A stretch of 64,000 bases of DNA from Hermatobates lingyangjiaoensis (GCA_026182355.1 JAPFBL010001617.1:5005001-5069000), one strand, 5' to 3'. Shown: positions 35,078 to 46,089, counted from the stretch's first letter. The notes: generated by a model not told the origin, from the sequence alone. Translations and numbers: made by a program.

Positions 35078-36058
35078 ATGGATACTCTAAAGAAGGAATA
35101 TTTAGACATGGTTCCGGAGTTTCATGGAGAAGCTTCACTTCTCCCAAGATTTATAGAAATCGCAGAGAAATTAGTAAAAAGGTTTTATAATACCAAGGAT
35201 ACTAACGATTTTCAAAACGAATTCCTAATGTTCAGCTTAATGGCAAAAATTAAAGGGGCTGCTGCCGCAACAATAAACAATAACCGAATAACGTGTTGGG
35301 AGGAGTTAAAGACTGCATTATTAAATAGTTATAGCGATCGCAGGGACGGGTTCACCCTTGCAATCAAAATGTCAACATTGAAACAATTTAACACGGAAAG
35401 TCCTTTTGACTCTTTTGACAGAATCCAAAAATTATTGCACTTGCAAATAGCTTTCTGGAGAAATAAATGTAATAGCTCAGAAGCAGACATAATTTGTAAT
35501 TACAATAGGAAATTAGCACTGAGAGTATTATTGAAAGGTCTCAAAGAACCGATAGGATGTCTCATGAGAACGAAGAATCCCGGTGACTTAAATGAAGCTT
35601 TAAATATGCTCACTAACGACTTTCAAATACAATCAAAATTCAGTGACCCAATAGAAACAAAATATACCATTACAAAAAAACCTGCCACACCATTTAAAAA
35701 ACCTACATACATCGAACAACCTGCTAGGAGAGACATACCATATCAAGGTAGACAACACAGCACACCAAATTCATTTTATCAAGGTAGACAATACAGACCA
35801 CCGAACCCATTTCAACAGAACAGACAATACAACCCACCAAATACACCACATGCATACAAACCGACACCTATGTCAATATCAACACAGAACACATTCTTGA
35901 ACAAATTCAGACCACAAAATCAAATGCACACTTTGGAAACACCACACACTAATTCCAAACCACCCAAAACTACAAAACACACAGAGAGTGAGGAACATAA
36001 CAATCATTTTTTAGAAGAAAACGCCTCCACATCACATCATCCCAAATTATGTATCTAA
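35078..36058 (+). CDS. gag: Errantivirus Gag polyprotein (intact, 326 aa)
   Basis: Structural protein that would assemble the intracellular particle. The start chosen is the first ATG (35078, MDTLKKEY); codons before it open the frame but contain no ATG. The N-terminal two thirds has the all-helical capsid-like composition of errantivirus Gag (for example EFLMFSLMAKIKGAAAATI and the following TCWEELK). The C-terminal third is low in complexity, with repeated YQGRQ-type and NPF/PPN motifs rich in Gln, Pro, Asn and Arg. As in other errantiviruses no CCHC zinc knuckle is present. The stop at 36056-36058 overlaps pol, reached by -1 frameshifting at 36007-36013. The only uninterrupted major ORF of the element. 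Confidence 0.88.
   Translation: MDTLKKEYLDMVPEFHGEASLLPRFIEIAEKLVKRFYNTKDTNDFQNEFLMFSLMAKIKGAAAATINNNRITCWEELKTALLNSYSDRRDGFTLAIKMSTLKQFNTESPFDSFDRIQKLLHLQIAFWRNKCNSSEADIICNYNRKLALRVLLKGLKEPIGCLMRTKNPGDLNEALNMLTNDFQIQSKFSDPIETKYTITKKPATPFKKPTYIEQPARRDIPYQGRQHSTPNSFYQGRQYRPPNPFQQNRQYNPPNTPHAYKPTPMSISTQNTFLNKFRPQNQMHTLETPHTNSKPPKTTKHTESEEHNNHFLEENASTSHHPKLCI
36007..36013 (+). promoter_or_regulatory. Probable -1 ribosomal frameshift site T TTT TTA
   Basis: In the gag frame the codons are CAT TTT TTA, giving the X XXY YYZ heptamer TTTTTTA. The pol frame is -1 relative to gag and is closed by TAA at 35998-36000, so the usable overlap is 36001-36058 and this heptamer lies at its start. No convincing downstream pseudoknot was seen by eye. 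Confidence 0.75.
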
Positions 36059-36816
36059 ATAATAATTTTAGTATCTTACCCTATTTCATTTTGCCCCATA
36101 CAAATTTAAAAATATTAATTGATACTGGTAGTTCCAAATCATTTATTAACCCTGTAATTGCAAAGAAATATTTTTCAAAATTAATTAAATATGACCCTTG
36201 TAAAATCACATCACCTCATGGAAGTTCAATTCAAAAATTTAGCGTTTTAATACCAAGTTCAAAGTTCTTTCAAAATGAAAAATCAAGTCTTAAATTTCAT
36301 TTATTTAAATTCCACTCATTTTTCGATGGATTAATTGGTTTAGATAATTTAAAAATCATAGAAGCAAAAATAGATTTAATTAATAACAAATTAATTACAC
36401 CTAAACAGGAAATCAACATAATATTTAGAGACACACATGACAACACAAACAACATTCAACCAAACAAAGAAAAGACTGTCATAAACGACAACACAATTAA
36501 CATACCCCCAGGAACAGAACAGGTAATTAAATTAAAAGTTGAAAATTTAAGAAAAGGTAAAGGCTATATACCAAATTTCAAAATAAACGAAATGGAAATT
36601 CCAGAAGGAATAGTTAACGTAAAAAATTATGAAACATATTGCTTAGTTCGGAACAATAGTAATAATGCCAAAATCTTAAAGCAAATAAAACCCATAACGG
36701 TAGAAAAATTTTATCTTAAACGCAAAAACGAGCCCAACATTCATTTTTTAAATACTAATAAAACAAGTCACTTCGATTTATCACTTATACGTACGGAACA
36801 CATGAACAAAGAGGAA
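36014..36816 (+). pseudogene. pol: Errantivirus pol, part 1: protease and linker, ends at premature stop
   Basis: Enters from gag by -1 frameshift. ILIDTGSSKSFINP at about 36113-36154 is the aspartic protease active site (DTGS), which would cleave Gag and Pol. IDTG is followed by the expected glycine-rich flap region (DGLIGLDNL, about 36325-36352). The frame stops at TAA 36817-36819, a few codons before the start of homology with the RT domain, and the same frame then stays open through the RT, so this is a single in-frame nonsense change. The ATG at 36049 is in frame but probably not the natural start. Confidence 0.85.
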
Positions 36817-36819
36817 TAA

Positions 36820-37872
36820 TTTGCAATTAAAAAAGTAATAAAAACATATTCAGATATATTTCACGTCAAAAACAAATCATTAACATTCACTAATAAAATT
36901 GAACATATAATTAGAACAAAAGACGAAATACCCGTATATACTAGATCATATAGATACCCGGAAATTCACAAAAAAGAAGTCGAGGAACAAATAGAAGAAA
37001 TGTTAAGTCAAAACATAATTAGACCCTCGCATTCGCCATGGAATTCACCCCTTTGGATCGTACCAAAAAAGGTAGATGCCTCGGGTAAGAAAAAATGGAG
37101 ATTAGTATTAGACTACCGTAAATTAAATGAAAAAACTATAGATGATCGGTATCCAATTCCGAATATTACGGATCTTTTAGACAAGCTTGGCAAATGTCAA
37201 TCATTTTATCATTCTACTATCGATTTAGCTTCAGGGTTTCACCAAATAGAGTTAGAAGACGAAAGTATTCCCAAAACCGCGTTTAGTACCGAGCAGGGAC
37301 ACTATGAATTCGTCAGAATGCCTTTCGGTTTAAGGAATAGTCCAAGGACGTTCCAAAGAGTCATGAACGACATCTTAAGAGGAGTTCCTTGTGCAGTTTA
37401 TCTGGACGACATAATTGTGTTCAGTACCAGTCTGCAAGAACATATAGAAAGGTTAAAGCAAGTCTTTGACAGATTAAGACTGTCAAACTTGAAAGTCCAA
37501 TTGGATAAGACAGAATTTCTTAAAAAAGAAGTCGCTTACCTTGGACATGTGGTTACCCCAGATGGTGTAAAACCGAACCCTGACAAAATAAAAGCTATTC
37601 GAGATTATCCACTCCCAAAAACCCAGAAGGAAATTAAAGGTTTCCTTGGGCTACTTTCCTACTATAGGAAATTTATAAAAGACTTAGCTTCATTAATTAA
37701 ACCAATGACTAAGTTCTTAAAGAAAGATGTAAAAATTGACATTAATAATGAAGAATATTTGAATAGTTTTAAAATTTGTAAGGAGTTGCTTATTAATGAA
37801 CTAGTAGTTCATTACAAGGAGTTGCTAGTACAATATTGCAATATCCTGATTTTACAAAAACTTTTAATTTAA
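36820..37872 (+). pseudogene. pol: Errantivirus pol, part 2: reverse transcriptase
   Basis: RNA-directed DNA polymerase domain. Visible in order: the N-terminal YSDIF and [10 protein letters not shown] region, [36 protein letters not shown] (motif A, catalytic Asp), [20 protein letters not shown], and the YLDD box (Tyr codon 37399, Asp codons 37405-37410). Then [20 protein letters not shown] and [17 protein letters not shown]. Catalytic residues are intact. The frame is lost after about 37790: a local repeat of AAGGAGTTGCT (about 37781 and 37818) with roughly 30 extra bases shifts the reading into the RNase H frame. Confidence 0.93.
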
Positions 37873-38888
37873 CTACTGATGCTAGCAACATAGCATTAGG
37901 TGCAGTATTAAGCCAAGTAACTGATGGCGCTGATTTACCAGTAGCCTATGCAAGTAGAACACTAAATGAATCCGAAACAAACTTAGCAACTATAGAGCGA
38001 GAACTCTTAGCTATAGTTTGGGCAGTTAAATACTTTAGACCCTATTTATATGGGAGAAAGTTTAAAATATATACTGATCATAAACCATTACAATGGTTAT
38101 TTAATTTAAAGGAGCCGAATTCAAAATTAATTAGATGGCGATTAAAATTAGAAGAATACGATTATGAAATATATTATAAAAAGGGTAGTCAAAATAAAAA
38201 TGCAGATGCATTGTCGCGAATAGAATTAAATTTAACGGAAGAAGATGACCAATTTTTAAGAAGTTTAGTAGAAGCACGCATAGACGAGGAAAACATAGAA
38301 AATGAATCACTAATAGTAAATGTAGATGAAAATAATGAAGTTAATAATGAAGTAGATAATGAAGACAATCACACGATACATTCAAATTACGAAGGGAACA
38401 CAATAGTAAATATCCCAATAAAAGAAGAACCAGTAAATTATGGCAAAAATCAAATAATAATTACGCAAGTCGAACATAGTCCGTGTGAAGTAAAAATTAT
38501 TAAACTCTTCGACGATAAACAAAGAATGCTAGTACAACTGTCAAAAAATAAATTTGTAGAAGATACAATTAAATTTGTGAAAACATATGTAGAACCGAGA
38601 AGAAAATATTGTATTTATTTTGAGAGTAATATTTATGAAGAATTTTGTAATGTAATTCAAACATATTTTAAGCATTCAGAAATACGTTTTGTTAAGCATA
38701 CACAAAAATTTATTGATGTAACAGAAAAGGACGACATAGTAGAAATTATAGAATCATACCACTTGGGAAAGAATAATCACAGAGGTTTAGAGGAAACAGA
38801 AAATGAAATAAAAAGAAAATATTACTGGCCTAATCTAAGAAAGTCAGTGAGAACCTTTATCAACCTTTTGGGAGACATGCCAAGTTAG
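37836..38888 (+). pseudogene. pol: Errantivirus pol, part 3: RNase H and integrase zinc-binding region
   Basis: Begins in the frame of [16 protein letters not shown]. The RNase H core shows TDAS (first Asp), ERELLAIVWAVKYFRPYLYG (Glu), YTDHKPLQWL (Asp) and KNADALSRI, all standard for Ty3/gypsy elements. An acidic spacer of about 120 residues follows, then the integrase HHCC zinc-binding module with HLGKNNH and KYYWPNLRKSVR. Within the C-x-x-C half a frameshift near 38865 ends this frame at TAG 38886-38888, and only the second Cys is recognisable in the next frame. Confidence 0.9.
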
Positions 38889-39822
38889 CAAGTATGATAG
38901 ACGCCCATTAAGATTAGAATTAAACATCACTCCCACAGCTTCACGTCCACTAGAAATATTACATATGGACAGTATAACCTTTGAAAATAATAAATTCTTA
39001 ACAATCATAGATTCCTTTTCGAAATATGCTCAAGTTTATAAATTAAAAGCCGCGCAAGGCATTGAAGTAGTTAATAAACTAATTGATTTTTTCACACATC
39101 ATAATGTACCGAAAGTTATAATAACGGATAACGGATTGGAAATTAGTAACAATTTAGTTAAAGAATTCCTTGGGTTACATAAAGTTAAACTTCATTTAAT
39201 TAGTTCTCAGCACCCGGAAAGCAACGGAATCGCTGAACGTTTTCACTCTACTATTATAGAACATATTCGATTATTAAATAATCAAAAGGAATTTAAAAAT
39301 GAATCAATCGAAATGAAAGTTAAATACGCGTTATTAGCATACAATAACTCAATACACTCCACCACTAAATTAACACCGTTTGAAATAATCTCAGGACACA
39401 TAGACACTTCGTCATTATTAAATGCAGATATAGAAAAACAATTATTAAACGACTATGTAGAAAAATATAAAGAAAAAACTAAACTATTATATAAACAAAT
39501 TAATGAAAGGATAATGGCAAATAAAGAAACTGTAATTGATCGTGCAAATACAACACGCGAAAGTTTACCAGATATCCCAGAAAAAATATATGTTGTTAAT
39601 AAACAAAAACAGAGTAAAACAAAAAATAAGTACAAAAAGGAAACAATAAAGAAAGTAAATCCAAAATTAAAGACAGGCACAATAGAGCCTCAACATTATA
39701 ATACTCGTAGTAAAATTCACTTATCTAATGTTAAAAGACCCAAAAAATTAGTTTACAATTTAAAAAATATTGTTTCAGAGCAACCGTCTCATTCGGACAA
39801 GGGACACTCATCAAAAACATAA
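38872..39822 (+). pseudogene. pol: Errantivirus pol, part 4: integrase catalytic core and C terminus
   Basis: Continues from the zinc-binding module in the frame containing ETCQVSKYDRR. Catalytic triad: Asp in HMDSI (38968-38970), Asp in VIITDNG (39127-39129), and Glu in SNGIAER (39235-39237), with exactly 35 residues between the last two, so a complete DD35E. In the family this inserts the cDNA into host DNA. The C terminus is basic (KQKQSKTKNKYKK) and ends at TAA 39820-39822. The ATG at 38965 is internal. Confidence 0.92.
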
Positions 39823-41021
39823 CTTATAAAGTTAGTAAAACTATCGGTTAGTAAAGATAGGATAAAAAATTATAATCAAAATTTAAAAAATATTCAATAT
39901 AACTCGGAAGAATTAAAGAAAGAACTAATTAACTTAACAAACAATCTTAATAACGTAAATAAGATACAAATGAAAAGGGACTTGTTAAATCAAATAGGAA
40001 TAGCAATGAACGTAATATTGAATACATTAGAGGAAATAGAAAACGCTATCACATTTTGTAAACTGCAAATGTTGCATCCTAGCATCATGTCGTCAAATCA
40101 ATAGTATAAAGAATTAAAGAAAATTAAAGAATATTCTCTTCCAGGAGATTTACCTCTAGAATTAAATTATGAGAATATGCTTGAATTAGAATCACTAATA
40201 AATATTCATTGTAAAATGAGCCATGATCAAATTATTTTCTTTTTAGATGTACCACTATACTCAACTAACACATACACATACTTTAAATTAATTCCAATTC
40301 CATCTAAAGTAGAAAATAAATTTGTCTCAATATTAACAGAAAATAAATATTTTTTGAAAAATAAGGACACTTCTGTTTTGGCCTTGGAGAGTAAGTGTTC
40401 TGATTCTGAAGTCTATTTGTGTGATGATAACTTTCATCCAACAACCAGTTTGAAGAGCAAATATTAACCTCTAGTAAAACAAGTTCCTGTAAATATGTGA
40501 ACGTCAATATAGACGAGAATAAGATAAATTATATTAAAGAAATTAATCAGTATTTAATTATATTCAAGGAGTTTGAACAAATAACTATAGAAAATAAAGA
40601 AGAGTTAGAACTCAAATTGTTAAAAGGAATTTTCCTAATGAAGCCAGGAAATTCAACAATTAAATATAGAGAAAAAAATTTAAAATTTATTTCAAAGACT
40701 ACTGGTCAGCCTCATCTATTACCAGAAGTAAAGTTAAGGTTTGAGGAAGACAAAATGTCCAACATAACCATTAAGTTTAAAACTTTACTTAAACAGGAGC
40801 CTACTATACCATTAACCTACAGAGAAGTGGACAAAAATTATAGATTCCACATTCCTAGTGCATGGACTGTAGCGTTATATGTAATGTTGTTAGTAGCAGT
40901 GTTTGGTTTTATTTTAAAAAGAAAAAAGGTTTCAAAATTCTGGAACTTAACCACACCTACACCAAGACAACAAGGCATCCAACTTGAAGAAGTCGTCCTA
41001 CCAGGAGGAGCTTCATTCTAA
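39823..41021 (+). pseudogene. env: Errantivirus env remnant
   Basis: Follows pol directly. The frame of 39823-40101 is rich in Asn, Lys and Leu, with a heptad-like pattern and MKRDLLNQIG. A TAG at 40102-40104 interrupts it; the same frame reopens at 40105-40464 with a DVPLYSTNTYTYFKLIPIP segment typical of errantivirus Env and related F-type fusion proteins. A -1 shift near 40440 leads to 40442-41021, which carries a C-terminal membrane anchor (WTVALYVMLLVAVFGFIL, about 40864-40917) and a cytoplasmic tail with KRKK. Upstream Cys residues (KCSDSEVYLC) fit the family. Normally made from a spliced messenger. Disabled by one stop and one frameshift. Confidence 0.75.
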
Positions 41022-41030
41022 GGGAGGAGG
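41020..41030 (+). promoter_or_regulatory. Polypurine tract
   Basis: AAGGGAGGAGG immediately before the 3' LTR start at 41031; the expected plus-strand primer. Confidence 0.85.
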
Positions 41031-41405
41031 AGTTAGCTGGTAACGAACAATCACCTTGCTTATACCAGAGGCAGCTGCACCAGGCAGGAGGATTGAACTC
41101 AGAGTGCTTTGTAAGCATTAAAAACTTAATAAAAGAGCTAGCGCTGCGCCGCAGCTCCAGTCTTGTCCAGCCACTCTGTCAGTCTATGTCAAAACCTCCA
41201 TTTGTAAGACCCTCAGTCATTTTAAATACTTTGTATTTCAGGAGTCTTGGCGTAACTGTTAATTTTCATTATTTCTTTATTTTATTTGGCAGACTCCTAT
41301 TAGATTCAATCTAATAGTAATAATTAAATAAATAATAAATTGTAATTGTAGCAAAATAAATCTTTGTTTTTTAAAAACTCAATATCTGGAGGCGAAACAT
41401 TAACT
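41031..41405 (+). repeat. Errantivirus 3' LTR (375 bp)
   Basis: AGTTAGCTGG to ACATTAACT. Carries six extra bases (AATCAC) near 41048 relative to the 5' LTR and one substitution (TATACC for TATCCC); otherwise identical by eye. The 73-codon ORF here and its 5' LTR counterpart are LTR sequence, not genes. Confidence 0.93.
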
Positions 41406-41416
41406 TATATATATAT

Positions 41417-41707
41417 GATGTAATTTTTTTTTGAGGGTTGAGGTCTAATGATTTTAAACTAGTCCTTCTGCCGATGTTTCGACATATATTTATGTCATCT
41501 TCAGGGCTACAACATGATGATTTTACAATTAGCACTACTATTACTACTATTTGGTTATTAATTACATTTTAATACGTACGGTAATTAGTGCTAATTGTAA
41601 AACAATCATGTTGTAGCCCTGAATATGTCATAAATATATGTCTAACGTCGGCAAAAGGACTAGTTTAAAATCATTAGACCTCAACCCTCAAAAAATAATT
41701 ACATCAA
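41417..41707. repeat. Large palindrome with PLE-type tail (121-base arms)
   Basis: Arm 41417-41537 is the reverse complement of 41586-41707 with a few differences, around a 48-base spacer. Arm 1, read on the minus strand, contains CTGAAGA (41504-41498), a perfect GACATA/TATGTC stem and GAAA (41480-41477); arm 2 has lost part of this core. It lies just right of the errantivirus TA tract. Confidence 0.85.
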
Positions 41708-41721
41708 TAAATATATATGTG

Positions 41722-41792
41722 AAGTTTAAACCGCTAGGAAAAAGGAAAACAGTAGAAATAATTCCTTTTTCCTTGTGGCTTAAACTTCATTC
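41722..41792. repeat. Inverted repeat with about 27-base arms
   Basis: GAAGTTTAAACCGCTAGG at about 41721 pairs with CCTTGTGGCTTAAACTTC ending near 41790, with GGAAAAAGGAA/TTCCTTTTTCC continuing the stem. Confidence 0.65.
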
Positions 41793-41829
41793 ATTGCATC
41801 ACATGTTTATTGTGATTCTTCTGCAAAAT

Positions 41830-42740
41830 ATATAAGCAGTTTGTCAGTTGGCAATTAGCCAACTTCAACTACTTCTCCTGATGACAACGAAATTAATATA
41901 TTCTAGTGAGTTAGGCCAGTTACTTTTCAATGTTTTTGTTCTAAGTGTTTTTGTTATTCTTTTGTAATAGAACGTGTTTTTCTCGCGGGCTGTTTCACTT
42001 GCATATATGTGTATATCTCAGATGTCCTGTTTCACTTGTTTCAGTTTGAGTGGACTCTGACGAAGTATATTGCTCTACAGGTACCAATAAATATTAGTAT
42101 TTCAAAATTGTGGTTGCAGGTGTAGAAAGGTCTGGCAGTTGATAGGACGGAATATCGAAAAAGTTGTATGATTGTGGGTGTGACGCCACAGCTTCAAGGG
42201 TAAATTGTCATTCGGGATTGTGAAATACGCAAATTTGCTCTCACCAATTTCCTCAACATTTAATTTTGTGACTTGCAATTTAACTTTAGAAATAATTTCA
42301 CATTCTATGAAGAGAATAAATAAGCAAAGAAATCTTTATGCAAACGGTAAAATCAAAATTAGAAAACTTAAATCTAGAGGAATTGTAAGTACACGAATAT
42401 ACAATAGAATCAATGAAACGATTAATGGAAGAAAACTATCAATGCAATCAAAAAGGACAGACCAAGAAAAATAACAAAACTAAATGAAAAGTGAATACAC
42501 AAATAGAGAAAAAGAGAAAAATCAAGATGCAAAAGAAATCTTTGAACTAAATGTTATCTGCAAGCAAATGAGATACAAAATCTGCGAATATATTTGCAGT
42601 AATAATACCAAAGTGTTAGAAAATTCAACTGGGGGACATTTACCAGTGAGTGGAGGGCCAGGATAGCCAAAGAAAAAACAACTGTCAGAGATGAAATCTT
42701 GAACGACCAGGTAAACATTAAATATCATATTATTATAAAA
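41830..42740. other. Intergenic region with tail-like motifs
   Basis: Contains CTGATGA (41878-41884) closely followed by GAAA (41889-41892) without a stem, and a second CTGACGA near 42057. The 89-codon ORF at 42205-42474 and 60-codon ORF at 42484-42666 match nothing recognised. Confidence 0.4.
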
Positions 42741-42742
42741 AA

Positions 42743-44398
42743 TCTGGAGTGGCCTACACTCTACTTTACTATAAGTAACTCAATGTCAAATTTCTTGAGT
42801 ATATAAAACATAACGTATCATTTAAGCATAACATAAATATCTAAATGGGATATAATTATTAGCATTGCATTCGTGAGGTAGTACAGATAGTGATTGAAGG
42901 ACATATCAATTTATAAGCTTATTTTTGTACATCACAAATAATTTATTATTTGCAAATAATTTCATTAGTATAACTACAGCAGTAATATCATTTTTGAAAA
43001 ACCAATGTGAACATTTCTTGAAACGAAATATTATCCTACAAGAGAACATGGCTATTGTTCAAATAGCCAGTAGATTTCTTACATCGTTTACTTAACATCC
43101 TTCTACATTGAATATTAATGTAAAATTTTCAAATTTAAAACAGTAAAATACCCTTTTTTTCTCTGAAAAACATCTTAAACAGCGAAGAAAATGTTGTTTT
43201 AAGGTGATTTGTTAATTAAAGATGTACGATAATTACAGTTATTAATCTCTAAACGAAAGATTTATATTTTGAATTATCTTTTACATTTTTGGTTTTTAAC
43301 AGAATTATTATACTGGGAATTTTATGGCTTCTTAGTATTTAATAAGATCATTTTCCTTCCCCTTTGTCAAATAACATATATACGATTTTTTTTTTAATGA
43401 GTGTTATCATTTACCTGCACAATAATATTCCTCTTACATCTCTTATAAGTAAATAATATACTTTCATTTTTCCATTAGAAACATCAATTTTATCTCAGTG
43501 GATTCGCTCAAAAAATTTCTAAGTCAATGTAAACAATGTAAAAAAATACAAAAAATTCGACAAGTATAGCAGGTGATCTCTTAGTCTAGGATAAACAAAG
43601 AGTTTTTATATCGTTATTGCTCTTTTCCGTAATTGAAACTTCATGATTTTTTTTTTATGAATTGCTAATTTGTCGTTCCATTTTTGGTCAAATTTTCATA
43701 ATTTTTTAACGAGCCGTTTAGCGTCAAAAAAACATTTTCTGAAAACACAAATCGTACTCTAACGCCCCTTTAGCGAATGTAATTTTAGAAAAAAATATCT
43801 CAACTCATTGTCCATATAATGTTCTATTTATAGGCATAGTTTCATTCTTGTCCGTCAAACAGTATGGCTTGTATCGCTCTCACAAGGTTTGAGATTGATT
43901 TATAAGTCAAAATTTGTACATTTTATTGAAAAAAAAATATTTACTGTTGATATAAAATTTTGAATATATTTTTCGTTTGTTCCATTTGTAACCTCAAAGA
44001 TAATGTCAAAATCTCAAAACTCTAGGGTTAGTAGTTTAGGAGAAATAAATGTTTTAAAAAAAAATGGTTTTTGGCAAAAAAAGTGACTTTTCCATCATGC
44101 ATAATTCTTCCCAAACAATAGGGATCTTTGTCTAAATGGGGCCCATTTTTGTGTAAAATATCAACTTGATCCATCAAAGATTCTGGACCGTAGCGTGGTA
44201 ACAAGCAATGCTAACACACGCACCCACCCACGCACCCACCCACGCACCCACCCACCCACCCACCCACCCACCCACACACACACAGACATCATCGTAAAAA
44301 CTTCATAAAACGACTTCTGGGACCTCAAAACATGTAATTCCGTCAAAATCTCGAGATCGAATTTTTTCACGATCACTATACTTTACTTATAGTAAAGT
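42743..44398 (-). mobile_element. 2-kb family, copy E (both ends present)
   Basis: Minus orientation: right end TCTGGAGTGGCCTACACTC at 42743 after six A, left end AGTAAAGT at 44398 before five A. Contains a long CCCA/CGCACCCA tract at about 44220-44275 (GGGT repeats on the element's own strand). The 71-codon minus ORF at 44161-44376 reads through this tract and is not a gene. Confidence 0.88.
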
Positions 44399-44416
44399 AA
44401 AAACTGTCACATTTCG

Positions 44417-44517
44417 TGAATCGGTGCTGTAGTCGCCCTACCGGTTTCGCACGTTATGCATTCCGTTTGAAGATGCCCAACATGCGAAACCGGTCAGGCG
44501 ACTACAACACCGATTCA
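44417..44517. repeat. Palindrome with PLE-type tail (about 35-base arms)
   Basis: TGAATCGGTGCTGTAGTCGC at 44417 pairs with GCGACTACAACACCGATTCA ending at 44517. The spacer and arm 2 contain TTGAAGA (44467-44473) and GAAACC (44486-44491), the order found at PLE-type tails. Confidence 0.8.
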
Positions 44518-44519
44518 CA

Positions 44520-45680
44520 AGATATGAGGGATTTTTATAATAATATGATGTTTACTAACCTCTATGGTACTAACAATTTGTATGTTTTAAACATTAAATA
44601 GCTCTTTTATTCACACATTTATTTAATGAAATAATAGACAAGCCTTCAAAGTTGGAGGACTAGAAAATCTCTCTCACTACTGGCCCTGATCCCCATTATT
44701 ATCAAACAGTAACAAATTTGCTCTACTGTTACCTGCTTAGAGTACATAGGCACCCACATATGGACAGTTCTCTACATAACAACTCACCCTCCAAATTTCG
44801 CCCACTTCACCTAAAATAATTAGTTCATTAAGAGTTGAACCAGGACTCAGGAATATTTCCAAGTTTCATCTTCCACTAGTCAAGGCGGCAGACATTTCTA
44901 CAGAGCTGTAGAAAATCAAGGCCACAAAAATAAATTAAAACTATTTTAGAGCCATCATGAGTACCATCTTCAGTAATACTAGGAAGTTTCCAGGTCTACT
45001 AGAAGAGTCGTCTTCCTGGCCTCTTATAAGTTTATTATGATGCCTTGAGAAGTAAACTAAAGGTTTTTTTTTGTTGAAAAAAAAAGTCGTCACTGCATTC
45101 ACAGTTTGAACAACTGGTTTCCAAGCTCATGATGAAACTAACTAACCTCTAGTTAAGATATTTTTGACTACTGGACTGTCACCTGGTGCAGGTCGATTCC
45201 CTAATAAAGCCGAAACAGTATTCCTTGACTTGAAAGTTAACGAAACGTTGACCGTTGACGAACAACTCTCACCGATTAGACCAAGTTAGAAGGTTCTATT
45301 GTACAACTTCTATATTTGTAACCTCTAGAACTCCTCTTATTTTATGCCTGTTTTTATTTAGGTAAATACAACATTTGTTGCCTTCTACTATGATGACATT
45401 ATGATCCTCCTTTGGAGTATCTCAGTAAGGTTTCTCACGAAAGGGTTTCCAAGGTAACTGATGAGTACCTCCGATGGTTCCAATATTAGAGCGTTACAAA
45501 TGGGTTACAAACAGTTTGTAACTTTGAAGGCTACTAGTAAACTCGGAGAAAAGATTATATCCTACGTTCACAAGACAAAACCCTACTAACAATATAGTGT
45601 TAGTATATAATACTGACAGTTATAGTGATGGAGTCATGAGCAATTTTCTAGGATAGAAAAAAATTAAGGATTTAAATTTG
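44520..45680. other. Intergenic region, nothing recognised
   Basis: No gene recognised. The 61-codon frame at 44416-44601 starts inside the palindrome. Confidence 0.4.
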
Positions 45681-45689
45681 TATTGAAAA

Positions 45690-46085
45690 AGCGGTATGGA
45701 TATCAAGTTGAAGGAAGAGGTTTCCGATTCTTACATTCTGTTTTAAAGAAAAAGTATGTTCCACATAAGAAGACGAGATTGAATAAAAAATGCGGATATT
45801 AGAAATAAAACAGGTTTAAAGAACCTAGAGGAGGCAGCTTTGAAGATGAAGTAGAGGTGATATAGAGAAGTTACCAAGTTAAACAGTTCATATTGGTGAA
45901 ATGACTATATGGATGCCGACAATCACTATTAAAAGAAGTGGGAGACCTGCGGCGAGGTGGAGAGAGGAGCTAAATCAATTCTTTGGAACAATAAGATGTA
46001 GGTCTGTCTATTGAAGAACTGGTTAGAATAAGTCGTTAGAGTGGCTTTTGTCTAAAGGTGTGACACTCACAGACAAATGATTTAG
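45690..46085 (+). pseudogene. RTE-like LINE C-terminal remnant
   Basis: Frames in this stretch give RNKTGLKNLEEAALKMK followed by residues at the place of the family's K-W-x-W-AGHV segment, then KRSGRPAARWREELNQFFGT, closely resembling the K-R-x-GRP-x-x-RW-x-D/E-x-L motif near the C terminus of RTE-type reverse transcriptases. Several stops and frame changes; no upstream RT motifs seen. Part of the downstream similarity (SLEWLLSKG) may be the last residues. Confidence 0.5.
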
Positions 46086-46089
46086 AGCG

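Larger units (their letters stand above)
34337..41405 (+). mobile_element. Errantivirus (insect Ty3/gypsy-type endogenous retrovirus), 7.07 kb
   Basis: Complete architecture: LTR, tRNA-Ser primer site, gag, protease-RT-RNase H-integrase, env remnant, polypurine tract, LTR. The AGTTA...TAACT ends, TA-tract target, -1 gag/pol overlap and env with a baculovirus-F-like layout all point to the errantivirus group. Disabling lesions lie in pol (stop at 36817, frameshift plus duplication near 37790-37850, frameshift near 38865) and env (stop at 40102, frameshift near 40440). Gag is intact. A good splice-donor sequence (TTTTGTAAGTAC) at about 34805 in the leader could serve the env messenger. Confidence 0.93.

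Noticed and set aside
42205..42474. 89-codon lysine-rich ORF as a host gene
   Set aside because: No domain or promoter support and low-complexity composition; length is within chance for this base composition.
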